Notes under the pieces: generated by a model
Database searches by the model: none
What the model was told of the DNA's origin: nothing
The model's input: only the letters and a program-made list of their open reading frames with translations
Shown: positions 17,105 through 25,904 of the stretch, piece by piece
Position numbering within the stretch: the first letter of the stretch is position 1
Layout: each line of letters begins with the position of its first letter
DNA from: Nocardia blacklockiae
Lineage (GTDB): Bacteria > Actinomycetota > Actinomycetes > Mycobacteriales > Mycobacteriaceae
DNA: 64,000 nt
Direction: 5' to 3'
Assembly: GCF_015477355.1 (NCBI RefSeq)
Contig: NZ_JADLRJ010000010.1
Span: 203,965-267,964 of the forward strand
Program-made: the position numbers and the translations under genes

Positions 17105-19021
17105 TCAGTGGTAGGCGAGGGTGCCGTCGGCGAGCAATTCCAAGGTGCGGGTGGTGAAGGTGCCGTCGTCGGTGACGCCGATGATGTCGATGATGCGGGG
17201 GCCGCGGGTGGCGAGGGCCAGTGGTCTGCCGGTGGAGAACGGGGCGGTGGCCGTGGTGGTGTCGGACCAGCGGTTGGCGGACCAGGTCGACCAGGCCAGT
17301 TGTCCTTCGCTGGTGACGCCGACCAGGAGTACGGCGTCGGCGACGGGGGTCAGGTGCAGGGTCATCCACCAGGCCGCGGCGGGCTGTGCGGGCCCGGCTC
17401 GCAGCACCCATTCCGATTCGACCTGGACGGCGTGGACGAGCGCGGTGCGGGCGCGGTTCTGCACGAGGCAGTGCAGGGTCCCGGACGTGTCGGCGGCCAG
17501 GCCTACGCCGGTGGCCGCGGCGGCGCCGCCGGGAATGTCCAGTGTGGTGACGCGCCACTCCGTACCGGCGGTCCACATGGCGAGGGCGAGTTTCCAGTGT
17601 TTCGCCCAGTCTCCGGAGGGCGGCGGCAGCGTGTAATCGAATGTGACCCAGCCGATGTCGAGGCGCTCGGGGGTGGTGGCGAGCGCGGCCAGGTTCGTGC
17701 CGCCTGCCGCGAGCGGAGCGGCGAAGAGGCGGCGTTGCCGGTCCCACCGCTGTTCGGTGGGATGCCACCACTGCTGCACCACGTGCTGGGTGCGGTCGAC
17801 GTAGAACAGGTCGATGCGGTCGGTGAATCGCGAAACCGCCGCCAGCGGAGTGCCTTTGCGCGCGGGCGCGGTCGGGTTCAGTGGCCACGGGTGTTTCGGG
17901 TGCTTGTCGCGGGGCGTCACCCACGAGGTGCGCACGAATCCGTCCAGGCCGGCGACGAACAGGTCCTGGTGGTCGGCGCGCCGCGACACGATGGCGGCAT
18001 TCGCGGCGTCGAATCCGTCGAGTTCGGTGGCGGGCGTCGGCCCGATGTCGGCGGGGCGGAGATTCAGGTCGGCGGGCCCGGTGAACGCGCCGGTGCGGTC
18101 CCGGCCACCGGTCTGCAAACCGGTGGAGCGGGCGAGGCACAGGTAGACCCGGTCCGAGACGCCGCCGTCCTCGGTGGCGGCGACGGCCACGGCGGCGCGT
18201 GGATGGGTGGGATCGAAGGCGATGGCGGCGTCCCAATCCGCCGATCTGGCAGGGCCTTTCGTGCGTTTGCCGGTGGCGTCGGGCCAGTCGATGCTCTCCT
18301 GCGCGACGGCGCGCTGCTGCGCCGCGGCAGGGTCGGTGCGGCCCTTGCGGTACCAATCGTATTGGCAGCCGACGACTTCCGCGGCGCTCGCCCAGGCCGG
18401 GTCGGTGTCGGGCACCGGCCACCGCGACGGTGGCGCGGGCGGCAGCGTGAAGGTGTCGCGATCGAAATGCGCTCTGGTGTGCCCGGCGATGGCGTACGGG
18501 AACAGCTCCGGGGGCCGTAGTGACCGGAAGTCCGCGGACAGCAAGCCATTCGGCGTGACATCGCGGTAGCTCAGATACGCGCCGGCGCGATATCCGGCGG
18601 CCCGCACCGCCGTCATCCAGTCGGCCACGTAACGCCCGACCTTGTCCCGGGCGCCCTTGACCAGGGAGGGTTCCTCGATGTCGAGGTAGATCACCGCGCC
18701 TTTCTCCAGACGGGCGGCGACCGCCAGTTGCGCCGCTTTCCTCCCGTGCCGCGCGCCGTCGGCGTTCGCCATCGCCCGCCCCACCGCGCCCGGGTGGTCG
18801 CGGTTCGAGGCGAAGGAGACCCACAGCGGGAACCGGCCCCAGCCGAGATCGCACAGGTCGAACCAGTGACTCGTCCATGAGGTGGAGTCGTCGCCCGGGC
18901 CGCCGGCCAGGTAGAAGCCGCAGAACCGGAGGTTGGAGTGCTGCCACAGCCAGACCATGCGGTCGTCCCACTTGTTGATGTCCAGGCCCGGATAGACCGG
19001 ATCATCCGGTGTCGCAACCAC
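17105..19021 (-). CDS. DUF1906 (Rv2525c-like glycoside-hydrolase-fold) protein with C-terminal beta-propeller-like region
   Basis: 638 aa. Residues about 1-230 fit the DUF1906 pattern of TIM-barrel proteins related to Mycobacterium Rv2525c and phage-lysin-like domains: YPGLDINKWDDRMVWLWQHS, RFCGFYLAGG, KGAVIYLDIEEPS, GYRAGAYLSYRD. Unlike Rv2525c no signal peptide is seen. Residues about 260-638 hold repeated blade-like units (VYLCLARSTG, QDLFVAGLDGFVRTSW, LAWSTWSANRWSD), as in sialidase or lectin propellers, so carbohydrate binding is plausible. Sits 10 bp behind the 890-aa gene, so co-transcribed. Function inferred only at fold level. Confidence 0.65.
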   Translation of the reverse strand: MVATPDDPVYPGLDINKWDDRMVWLWQHSNLRFCGFYLAGGPGDDSTSWTSHWFDLCDLGWGRFPLWVSFASNRDHPGAVGRAMANADGARHGRKAAQLAVAARLEKGAVIYLDIEEPSLVKGARDKVGRYVADWMTAVRAAGYRAGAYLSYRDVTPNGLLSADFRSLRPPELFPYAIAGHTRAHFDRDTFTLPPAPPSRWPVPDTDPAWASAAEVVGCQYDWYRKGRTDPAAAQQRAVAQESIDWPDATGKRTKGPARSADWDAAIAFDPTHPRAAVAVAATEDGGVSDRVYLCLARSTGLQTGGRDRTGAFTGPADLNLRPADIGPTPATELDGFDAANAAIVSRRADHQDLFVAGLDGFVRTSWVTPRDKHPKHPWPLNPTAPARKGTPLAAVSRFTDRIDLFYVDRTQHVVQQWWHPTEQRWDRQRRLFAAPLAAGGTNLAALATTPERLDIGWVTFDYTLPPPSGDWAKHWKLALAMWTAGTEWRVTTLDIPGGAAAATGVGLAADTSGTLHCLVQNRARTALVHAVQVESEWVLRAGPAQPAAAWWMTLHLTPVADAVLLVGVTSEGQLAWSTWSANRWSDTTTATAPFSTGRPLALATRGPRIIDIIGVTDDGTFTTRTLELLADGTLAYH

Positions 19022-19031
19022 TGTCGCTCCT

Positions 19032-21704
19032 TCAGGAGACCTGGCCCAGGTTGCTGCTGACGGCGATGTCGGTGCCCGAGGTCGGGGTGTATTCGTTCCA
19101 CTCGGCGATCAATTCGCCCTTCTCGCCGGGTTGGACGATCGGGAAAGGGGCGGCGGCGGTGCCCACATGCTGGTAGGCGAGCTTCGACAGCACGAGGTGG
19201 GTGCCGTCGGCCGGGATCGAGACGATGGTCTGCACCTCCTGGACGTGTACCAGGTCGCGCACCGAGTCGACGACCACCCGGCCGCCGACGGTGAACCCGG
19301 CGCTCGACTCCACCTGCACGCTGACCGGCCCGGTGCTCGGGCCGACCGTGACCGGTGCGTTGGTGAACACCGAATCCTGCAGGCGCGCCGCGCTTCTCCC
19401 GGGATTGGCGGGCGGGATGCCCGGGTAGTTGCGGTCGTCGTAGGCGGCGATCTCCTGCGCGATCGACCAGTACCGCGACGGTGTGCTCGGCTCGGTCGGG
19501 TCATCGATCACGCCGCGCTCGACGAAGTTCGCCCAGCGAGTCTCCCAGCCCTTGCGGATCGTCAGCACCACCCGGGCGCTGCCCGCGCGCAGGAACGCCT
19601 GCCGGTTGGCGTCGGGATGCTTGATGCCGCGAATGAACGCCCAGCTGTCGGGGATGTCCCAGAAGTAGGAGTACAGGAAACTGGTGACGTTCTCCCACTC
19701 GATGGCCTGGTTGACGAACCGCACGTGGTCCTCGAATTCGCGCACCACGCTCCACAGCGTCGAGTCCGGGCCGATCACCCGGCTGTCGAAGCTGGTGCCG
19801 TGCGCGACGTCGATGCCGTTGTCCACGAACTCCTTCACCACCGCGGCCGGCATGGTGGGGAACTTGCCACCGAGCAGGTAGCGCAGGACGCCCTTCATGA
19901 CCTCGTCGTTCTCCTCGCGGCGCAGCGTCAGGGTGTCGACGTGCGCGAGCCGGTCCTCCAGGGCGGCGATCCGGCCCGCGATGTCCTGCTGATCGGCGTA
20001 GTACTGGGTCTGCAGCGCGTTGTAGAAGCCGTTCCACACGTCGGCACGCCACTGCGCCATGGCCTCGACGGTCGGCACACAGGTCACCGTGAATTCCAGT
20101 GCCGCGGTGGCGACATCCTCGAACACGAGGACGATCGGCTGGCTTCCGGTGCTGCCCGCCATGAAGTCCGCGCCGGCGGGCGTGACGAGTTTCTCGTCGT
20201 GGTAGTCCCGGTAGTCCCACGGGTCGAAGGCGAGGGTGGTGCCCTCGATGGTGAACCGCCCGGACGGGCCGGTGGAACTGGACATGTGCCCGTTGAGGAC
20301 GACCGATCGGATCTCGTACCCGTCGCGCACGTTCACCGTCGCCTTGCCGCTGGAGCGGCCGCGCCCCGCGGTGGATTGTTCGGGGATGACTCGCAATGTG
20401 ACGACGGGGCGCGGCGGTGGCGGCGGCGGGGGTACGTGGAAGCGCTCGGCCAGCACCAGGTAGTGCGGTTGTTTGGGGGTCGGCGGGTTGGTCGGCGGCG
20501 GCTCCGGATCCTCCGTGCGGACGTCGGAGGTGATGTCGCTGACCGGGAGGGTGAAGACGAACGGAGCCAGCTTCGCCTTGAGCTCGGCGAGTTCGACGTA
20601 CGCGGCGCGCAGCGACGCCGCGGGCTCGGGCAGCACGATGTCGTAGGTTTGGCGTAATCCGAAGCGGTACAGGCGAACCTGCCACTTGCGCATCATGCTG
20701 AAGTAGTCGATCCGGATGGCGTTCTGGTCGCTGGGGTTCTTCAGCGAGCGGGTGGTGCTCTGCTCGGTGCCGGTCACGGTCGTGGTCGAGATGGTGACCT
20801 TGTGTTCCTGTTTGGAGCGGGTGGAGGCCTTCTGGGTCAGGCTCGTCGCGTGTTTGCGGCTCTCGGTGGCGGAGTTCGACTCCTTGCTCTGGCCGGTGTA
20901 GGTCGAGGTCACCGAGCCGGAGATGACCGGGATGCCGCCCTTCACCGTGCCGGTGATGTTGAACTGGTTCGAATGTTCCTGCTCGGAGGTGGCGGCCTGG
21001 GACAGTTCGGTGTTGTCGGTGACGCCGGTCTCGCTGAGGGTTTCCAGCGAGTCGGTGACGATCGAGGTGAATTCCTTCTTCTGGACCGACCATTCCTTCT
21101 GGGTGACCGCGGTCTGCTCCAGCGGCGCGAGCGGGATCGTGGCGATCAGCTCGCCGCGCTCGATGCCCGCGGGCGCCATCTCCAGCCGCTCGAGGTTCAT
21201 CAACCCGAGCTTGGGCCCGACGAGGTCGGCCTCGAACTGCCGGACCGCGATCTGTGCTCGCCGCAGCGCCAATTGCGCCGCACCGGAAGCCGATGCGTCC
21301 TCGGCGGCCTTCGCCGAAGCACGTACTTGCGCCTGCCGCAGTTCGACGAGCTGGTGCCCGACCGACAGCAGTTGCTCGAACGGGATCTCGGCGAGTGCGG
21401 GCATGCGGGCGGTGAACGACACGGTGGTGCCGTCGGTGAGCGCCGCGAAGAACTCGCGCACCGCGTCGGACGCGGCGCCGGGCGGCGCCAGTTCGGCCGC
21501 CTCGCCCGCGCCGAGCCCGAGCGACCGTAGGTAGACGAGTTTCGGGAGCGCCTGGCCGACCTGCGCCACCGGCACCCGCAGCGGGACCAAGGTGGCCTTG
21601 TAGATGTGCCGTGCGGCGGAGTCGAGCACCGGAGCCGGGGCGGGCGCGGCGGGCGCGACGGCCTCGGATCCGTGATCCAGTGAGATTTCGATGTCGGATG
21701 TCAT
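19032..21704 (-). CDS. Large protein of unknown function, 890 aa
   Basis: Start ATG 21704. No signal peptide or membrane helix. Parts in order: N-terminal region with helix-rich LRQAQVRASAKAAEDASASG (about residues 120-140); a Ser/Thr/Gln/Lys-rich stretch about 200-310 (KEWSVQKKEFTSIVTDSLET, SATESRKHATSLTQKASTRS) that may be fibrous or beta-solenoid; DYFSMMRKWQVRLYRFGLRQ; a polyproline hinge near residue 420; an Ig-like beta region; a helical domain; and a beta-rich end (SVQVESSAGFTVGGRVVVDS) resembling adaptor domains. Length and modularity suggest a structural or delivery protein. Not recognised; the partner gene encodes a DUF1906 protein. Confidence 0.65.
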   Translation of the reverse strand: MTSDIEISLDHGSEAVAPAAPAPAPVLDSAARHIYKATLVPLRVPVAQVGQALPKLVYLRSLGLGAGEAAELAPPGAASDAVREFFAALTDGTTVSFTARMPALAEIPFEQLLSVGHQLVELRQAQVRASAKAAEDASASGAAQLALRRAQIAVRQFEADLVGPKLGLMNLERLEMAPAGIERGELIATIPLAPLEQTAVTQKEWSVQKKEFTSIVTDSLETLSETGVTDNTELSQAATSEQEHSNQFNITGTVKGGIPVISGSVTSTYTGQSKESNSATESRKHATSLTQKASTRSKQEHKVTISTTTVTGTEQSTTRSLKNPSDQNAIRIDYFSMMRKWQVRLYRFGLRQTYDIVLPEPAASLRAAYVELAELKAKLAPFVFTLPVSDITSDVRTEDPEPPPTNPPTPKQPHYLVLAERFHVPPPPPPPRPVVTLRVIPEQSTAGRGRSSGKATVNVRDGYEIRSVVLNGHMSSSTGPSGRFTIEGTTLAFDPWDYRDYHDEKLVTPAGADFMAGSTGSQPIVLVFEDVATAALEFTVTCVPTVEAMAQWRADVWNGFYNALQTQYYADQQDIAGRIAALEDRLAHVDTLTLRREENDEVMKGVLRYLLGGKFPTMPAAVVKEFVDNGIDVAHGTSFDSRVIGPDSTLWSVVREFEDHVRFVNQAIEWENVTSFLYSYFWDIPDSWAFIRGIKHPDANRQAFLRAGSARVVLTIRKGWETRWANFVERGVIDDPTEPSTPSRYWSIAQEIAAYDDRNYPGIPPANPGRSAARLQDSVFTNAPVTVGPSTGPVSVQVESSAGFTVGGRVVVDSVRDLVHVQEVQTIVSIPADGTHLVLSKLAYQHVGTAAAPFPIVQPGEKGELIAEWNEYTPTSGTDIAVSSNLGQVS

Positions 21705-21771
21705 GCGTCCCCCTCACATGTCAGTCATTACAGGCTAGCCGACAATCACGGGCCCGCACCGTAATCGACTT

Positions 21772-21792
21772 AATTGGTCAAATGACCGAATT
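21772..21792. promoter_or_regulatory. GGTCA-AA-TGACC palindrome
   Basis: AATTGGTCA then AA then TGACCGAATT, in the 228-bp divergent region between the 890-aa gene and the MpaB-like gene. AT-rich arms and symmetry suggest an operator. Confidence 0.4.
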
Positions 21793-21932
21793 CTGGTGTG
21801 TGGCAGAGGGTTTCACCAAGCGAATGTTCGGGCGTAATTCGCCGCGATCCGCTCCGGCTCGAGGTTACGCCGACGAATTCGTCGCGGTCCGGTTACCGTG
21901 GGCCGCACGGGATTTCTTCGATGGAGTGGGTT

Positions 21933-23012
21933 ATGGGCACACCGGCGACGGTCAGTGAGGGCGACGCACGTGCCGAGTGGTTGCGGGAGATGCCGTTGTC
22001 GCCGTGGCTGGATGTGGGTGATCCGTTGGCGGAGGATGTCGTCGGCGTGATGCGGGCGCGGCGGCAACCGATGGCCGATCCGCTGCCGCGGATCCGGCGC
22101 CTCGCCGCGGACGGCGACCGGGCGTGCCGAGACTTCCTGCGCGACATCGAGACTCCGCCGGAATGGGCGGACTTCGCGCGGATGCGGCTGGGTGGGGCGA
22201 TGGCACACCGTCATTTCGGGCAGTACGTCTTCGCGGTCGGACACGGTGCGCTGATGACCACGTTCAGTTCGCCGGATTCCGCCTATATCCTGACCCGCAC
22301 CAATCGGCTCGAACGCGACGTGGTGCGACGGCTGTTCGAGTCATCGGAATTGTTCTTCGGAGTCCTCGACACCGACGAACTCCGCCCGGGCGGGAGCGCT
22401 TGGGAAACCTGCGTGCGGATCAGGTTGCTGCACACCATGATTCGGCTGCGGCTGGTGGCGGACGGGTGGCCGCTGCCCGGCACGCCAATCAACGCGCTGC
22501 ACACCGCCGCGGGCCCGCTGTTCTTCGGCGCGATGATGCTGGACCGGCTGCGCTCGCTCGGCGCGTCCATCAGCCCCGCGGAGCGCGACGGGTTCTACAT
22601 GATCTGGCGGTATGTGACCCGACTGCTGGGCGTGCCGCGCGAACTGCTGGGCGACACCGCCGCCGAACAGTCCGTCCTGGACGCGCGAATTCTGCCCTAC
22701 ACCTTCGATCCCGACGACAACTCTCGCCGGCTGGCCGACGTCGCGCTCACCGGGCTGAGCCGGATGCCGGTGGCGCGTCTGCTGCCTCGCGCCAGCCACG
22801 AGGTCATGGCGCGGTACCTGCTCGGCGGCGACCGCGCCGACGCGATGGGCATCCCCGCCCATCGCCTCGGTACCGCCGTCATGGTTGTCCTGGCACTGGG
22901 ACTGAGACCCTACGGGTTCGTGCAGCGACTTCCGGTCGTCGCGCCGCGCCTGGAGCGGTTCGGGCGGCGTTGCCTGCGGGACCTGCGGAACGCCGGACCG
23001 GCCGGAATTTGA
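21933..23012 (+). CDS. Oxygenase MpaB / latex-clearing-protein family (DUF2236), heme-type
   Basis: 359 aa from ATG 21933, chosen over 21921 because GGAG sits 6 nt before it. Typical DUF2236 features are present: an N-terminal helix AEWLREMPLSPWLDVGDPLA, RMRLGGAMAHRHFGQYVFAV, and the helix WETCVRIRLLHTMIRLRLV containing the conserved Arg and His near the heme in latex clearing protein. Family members oxidatively cleave isoprenoids or act as heme peroxygenases; the substrate here is unknown. No signal peptide, so intracellular. Stands alone, divergent from the 890-aa gene. Confidence 0.75.
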   Translation: MGTPATVSEGDARAEWLREMPLSPWLDVGDPLAEDVVGVMRARRQPMADPLPRIRRLAADGDRACRDFLRDIETPPEWADFARMRLGGAMAHRHFGQYVFAVGHGALMTTFSSPDSAYILTRTNRLERDVVRRLFESSELFFGVLDTDELRPGGSAWETCVRIRLLHTMIRLRLVADGWPLPGTPINALHTAAGPLFFGAMMLDRLRSLGASISPAERDGFYMIWRYVTRLLGVPRELLGDTAAEQSVLDARILPYTFDPDDNSRRLADVALTGLSRMPVARLLPRASHEVMARYLLGGDRADAMGIPAHRLGTAVMVVLALGLRPYGFVQRLPVVAPRLERFGRRCLRDLRNAGPAGI

Positions 23013-23119
23013 AGGCACCCATAGGGCGGGACGCGCAGGGATTGTCGCCGAGGACATAGACCCCGGCGGAGGGCGACGGCCGCCGGTGGACCCGTCGAGG
23101 TGTCGAGGGCCGGGCCCGG

Positions 23120-24085
23120 TCAGCTGCAGCGGCCGTCGCACGGTTCGACCCATGCGGTGCCGCAGCCGCTCCGGGTGAACTCGCAGTCGCTGGCGGGGTA
23201 GCAGTGCTGGTCTCCGCACCAGCCGTCGGTTGTCGCGCAGGGGCAGGTGTTGGCTGCGATTTCGCGGGTGGCGGGGCCGAGTATGCCGATGGCCGCGTAG
23301 GCGCGGTCGGGGCCGAAGGCGTCGATCGCGGCCTTCTTCAAATCCCCGAGCCGGGCTCGGACCGGAGCGCGGTCGTGTCCGTCGAAGGTCGATTCCTTGC
23401 CGAGAAGTTCCGCGGCGCGGTCGAGGACCTCACGTTGTGCGGGAGTGAAATCGGTGTGCGTGCTGCGGAAGTGAGCGAGGTGATCGGTCCACAGTGTGCT
23501 GCGCACCTGGGGAGTGTGCGCGTCGAAAATCTGCCGACGGTAGGAGAGGGGGTACTCGACGACCTGCTCGTAGGTGCGGGGGAGGTTGTCGCGGTGCGCG
23601 TGCACCCAGGAGCGCGCGGATTCCTGTTCCTTGGCGGCGAACGCGGGCACGGTGCCGGTGAGGATCAGACCGGCCGCCACGCCCGCGCCACCGGCGAGCC
23701 GCAGGAACTGCGCGCGGCCGACCGCGGCGGCGCCGGACGGCGCACCGGGGAGTTCGCTGGCCGCGCCGTCCGCGCGGCGGCGCAACGTGCCCAGCGCGTG
23801 CACGACGCGGACGCTCGCCACCGGACCGAGCCGACGGGCGAGCGGAATGGCGATCGCGCTGCCGGTCCAGGCCCGTACCTGCTCGCCCGCGCCGTCGACG
23901 CGCAGCAGCGTGGGCGCCCATTCGGGGTCGGCGCCGAGTGCGCGCTGCCGCCACCGTGTCACGTCGGCGTCGGCGAGCGACAGTACCTCGATCCGGTCCC
24001 GGCAGGCCTCGCCGACCACGGCGGACACGTTTCGACAGGTGCCGCAGGAGGCGTCGAAGGCCAGAATCCAGCGCTGGTGAGTCAT
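23120..24085 (-). CDS. Bacteriocin fulvocin C-related protein
   Basis: 321 aa. The N-terminus carries a thioredoxin/DCC-like motif FDASCGTCRNVSAVVGEACR. A hydrophobic, twin-arginine-free segment at about residues 125-152 (FLRLAGGAGVAAGLILTGTV, then PAFA) could be an internal export signal or anchor. The C-terminal 45 residues are very Cys-rich (NTCPCATTDGWCGDQHCYP, SGCGTAWVEPCDGRC), the pattern of proteins annotated as fulvocin-C-related in actinomycetes. Whether it kills competitors or is an envelope disulfide protein is open. Single gene; a palindrome lies 140 bp upstream. Confidence 0.65.
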   Translation of the reverse strand: MTHQRWILAFDASCGTCRNVSAVVGEACRDRIEVLSLADADVTRWRQRALGADPEWAPTLLRVDGAGEQVRAWTGSAIAIPLARRLGPVASVRVVHALGTLRRRADGAASELPGAPSGAAAVGRAQFLRLAGGAGVAAGLILTGTVPAFAAKEQESARSWVHAHRDNLPRTYEQVVEYPLSYRRQIFDAHTPQVRSTLWTDHLAHFRSTHTDFTPAQREVLDRAAELLGKESTFDGHDRAPVRARLGDLKKAAIDAFGPDRAYAAIGILGPATREIAANTCPCATTDGWCGDQHCYPASDCEFTRSGCGTAWVEPCDGRCS

Positions 24086-24224
24086 GGACCGTCCTTACTA
24101 CAGGTGGCACGGGGCAACCGCCGAATGCCGGCGCGGAATTGCCGATGAACTGGTGTAGAAACTGGGGCCGCTCTTTCGGCTGACGATATTTCCTGTAGCC
24201 CAAGACGATTCGCATCGGTAATTG

Positions 24225-24239
24225 CTAGGTAATACCTAG
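24225..24239. promoter_or_regulatory. CTAGGTA-A-TACCTAG palindrome
   Basis: Perfect 7-bp inverted repeat around one base, upstream of the fulvocin-related gene and just behind the membrane-protein gene. AT-richer than its surroundings; operator candidate. Confidence 0.4.
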
Positions 24240-24298
24240 AAGGAGAGCTACGCCGATCTCGCCGACGGAGCGCACTGCGGCGACGTCCCGGCCGTCGG

Positions 24299-24907
24299 CT
24301 ATGCCGGGGCGTTCGGTCCGGGTTCGGCGGGCACGTCCGTCGTGGTTCCGCGGATCGGCAGGATGCAGATCACCACGATCACCACGGTGCCGAGCGCGGT
24401 GACGCCGCCGAAGATCGCCGCACTGCCGAAGCTGACGTCGGCGGCCTCGCGGACGTTGACGGTCCGTTCGTCCGACAGCAGACCGCCCAGGGCTCCGGTG
24501 CCGGGACTCTCGACGAGCGTCTTGAACACCTGACCCTTGCTGTTGAGATACAGCAGCGTGCAGAGCACCGACAACGCCTGTCCCGTCGCGCAACCCAGGA
24601 CGAGCAGGGCCAGCCCGACTCTGCCGTCGCGCAGGTACAGGCCGACCGCGACGATCGTCGCGAGCGCCGCCGCGGCGGTCAGCACGCCCCAGGCGCCGCT
24701 GATGTGCGCGGGATTCGCGCCCTCACCCCAGACGTCGGCCAGGTTCGGATCGGTGGTGCCCTGCGTCCGGCCGAAAGCGTTGGCCACGACCTTGCCCCGG
24801 CGTCCCGCCGCGACCAGCCACGGCTGGAAGAGCACGACGGCCGTGACGAGGCTCAGAGCCGCCGCACACAGAAAGGCCCAATACACGCGCAGATCGCGAT
24901 CGGTCAT
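24299..24907 (-). CDS. Four-helix membrane protein, 202 aa
   Basis: Start ATG 24907 (MTDRDLRVYWAFLCAAALSL). Four hydrophobic helices at about residues 10-30, 70-90, 97-117 and 165-185, with a polar loop containing the pattern FGRTQGTTDPNLADVWGEGA and a Pro-rich tail. The pattern of large loops between helices 1-2 and 3-4 matches small actinobacterial membrane proteins of unknown role. Not obviously linked to the metallophore cluster that starts 100 bp away. Confidence 0.6.
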   Translation of the reverse strand: MTDRDLRVYWAFLCAAALSLVTAVVLFQPWLVAAGRRGKVVANAFGRTQGTTDPNLADVWGEGANPAHISGAWGVLTAAAALATIVAVGLYLRDGRVGLALLVLGCATGQALSVLCTLLYLNSKGQVFKTLVESPGTGALGGLLSDERTVNVREAADVSFGSAAIFGGVTALGTVVIVVICILPIRGTTTDVPAEPGPNAPA

Positions 24908-25004
24908 CGCAAGCTCCCGTACCGGCCCAATGCACGCTATTGAATCACGCGGCGAACCGCGCCACACGCCGAGTCGGCGAAGTGTGCCCGGGGGACACCA
25001 TGGG

Positions 25005-25688
25005 TCATCTGCCGTGGGAGGTGAGGTTGGCGATGAGGCCGTCGACGATGTCGCACACCGCTTTTCGCGTGTCGTAGCGGGCGACCGCGGTGGTCCAGTG
25101 GGGTAGGGCGGCTACCGCGGACGGGAAGTCGTCGCGTAGGTCGGAGGCGGCGGAATCGGTCCAGTGGGGTGGGGTTCGGCCGCGGCGGGTGGCGGCGGCG
25201 CGGTCGTCGGCGGCTCGGCGGGCGGTGAGTTCGCCGAGTGTGAAGCGCCAGAGCACGGAATACAGGTAGACCGCTTGCTCCTCGGTGGCGCCGAGGGATC
25301 GGGCGCAGCCGACGAATTCGTCGAGGATCCACATCGCCGCCCGGCCGTAGGTCTCGCCGGTGAGGAGAATGTCGACCACCCATGGCATTTCGTGCAGGGT
25401 GTCGATGAGGTAGAGGACGATCGCGACCAGGCGCTCCCGGGGGTCGGCGGGGAGTTCCGGCTGTCGCAGGTCGTCGGCGCGGGCGTCGAGGACGGCGAAG
25501 AACAGCGCGCCCTTGGTGGGGAAGTGGTGGTAGATCGCCGCCGTGCTGACGCCGAGCCGACCGGCGAGCCGCCGCATGCTGAACGCGCTCGCGCCGTCGG
25601 CGGCGAGCATGTCGCCGGTGGCGGCGAGCACCGCGTCGCGCTCCAGGCGGACCGGTCGGCCGCGGCGGCGGGGGGCGGGGTTCGGCAC
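25005..25688 (-). CDS. TetR-family regulator of the metallophore cluster
   Basis: 227 aa from GTG 25688 (GGAG 4 nt upstream). HTH at about residues 16-60: RDAVLAATGDMLAADGASAF, SMRRLAGRLGVSTAAIYHHF, PTKGALFFAVLD. The C-terminal ligand domain is helical and aromatic (LYSVLWRFTLGELTARR). Divergent from the ABC genes. A 21-bp motif 57 bp upstream recurs before the MFS exporter gene 30 kb away (19/21 identical), so I infer that this protein represses itself and the exporter, with the metallophore or its metal complex as possible inducer. Confidence 0.85.
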   Translation of the reverse strand: MPNPAPRRRGRPVRLERDAVLAATGDMLAADGASAFSMRRLAGRLGVSTAAIYHHFPTKGALFFAVLDARADDLRQPELPADPRERLVAIVLYLIDTLHEMPWVVDILLTGETYGRAAMWILDEFVGCARSLGATEEQAVYLYSVLWRFTLGELTARRAADDRAAATRRGRTPPHWTDSAASDLRDDFPSAVAALPHWTTAVARYDTRKAVCDIVDGLIANLTSHGR

Positions 25689-25744
25689 GGCGCTCCATTC
25701 TTCCGGCGGCGCTCTCGGCGGGCGAGGCGGGGTTGTCCCATGAT

Positions 25745-25765
25745 AAAAATACGCGTTGGGAAAAT
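25745..25765. promoter_or_regulatory. Putative TetR operator, copy 1
   Basis: AAAAATACGCGTT, two bases, GAAAAT (centred on the palindrome ACGCGT). The same string with only the two middle bases changed occurs at 55814-55834 before the MFS exporter. Confidence 0.6.
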
Positions 25766-25832
25766 TCGGCGACGGCCGCTGTCGCCGCCTTCACCCGGGG
25801 TGCGAGCTGTGTTAGAGTCCAGTTCGCAGTAA

Positions 25833-25847
25833 TGACAATCGTTTTCA
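25833..25847. promoter_or_regulatory. Zur-type box 1 (ABC importer promoter)
   Basis: TGACAATCGTTTTCA, a 7-1-7 inverted repeat (5 of 7 pairs) matching the actinobacterial Zur form TGAAAATNATTTTCA. It lies 57 bp before the first ABC gene. Fur-family boxes for other metals look similar, so the zinc assignment is inference. Confidence 0.7.
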
Positions 25848-25904
25848 TATACCGGCTGTCGAGGCTGCCGGAGCTGTACGCGCGCGATCGACGGGAGCCG
25901 TGAG

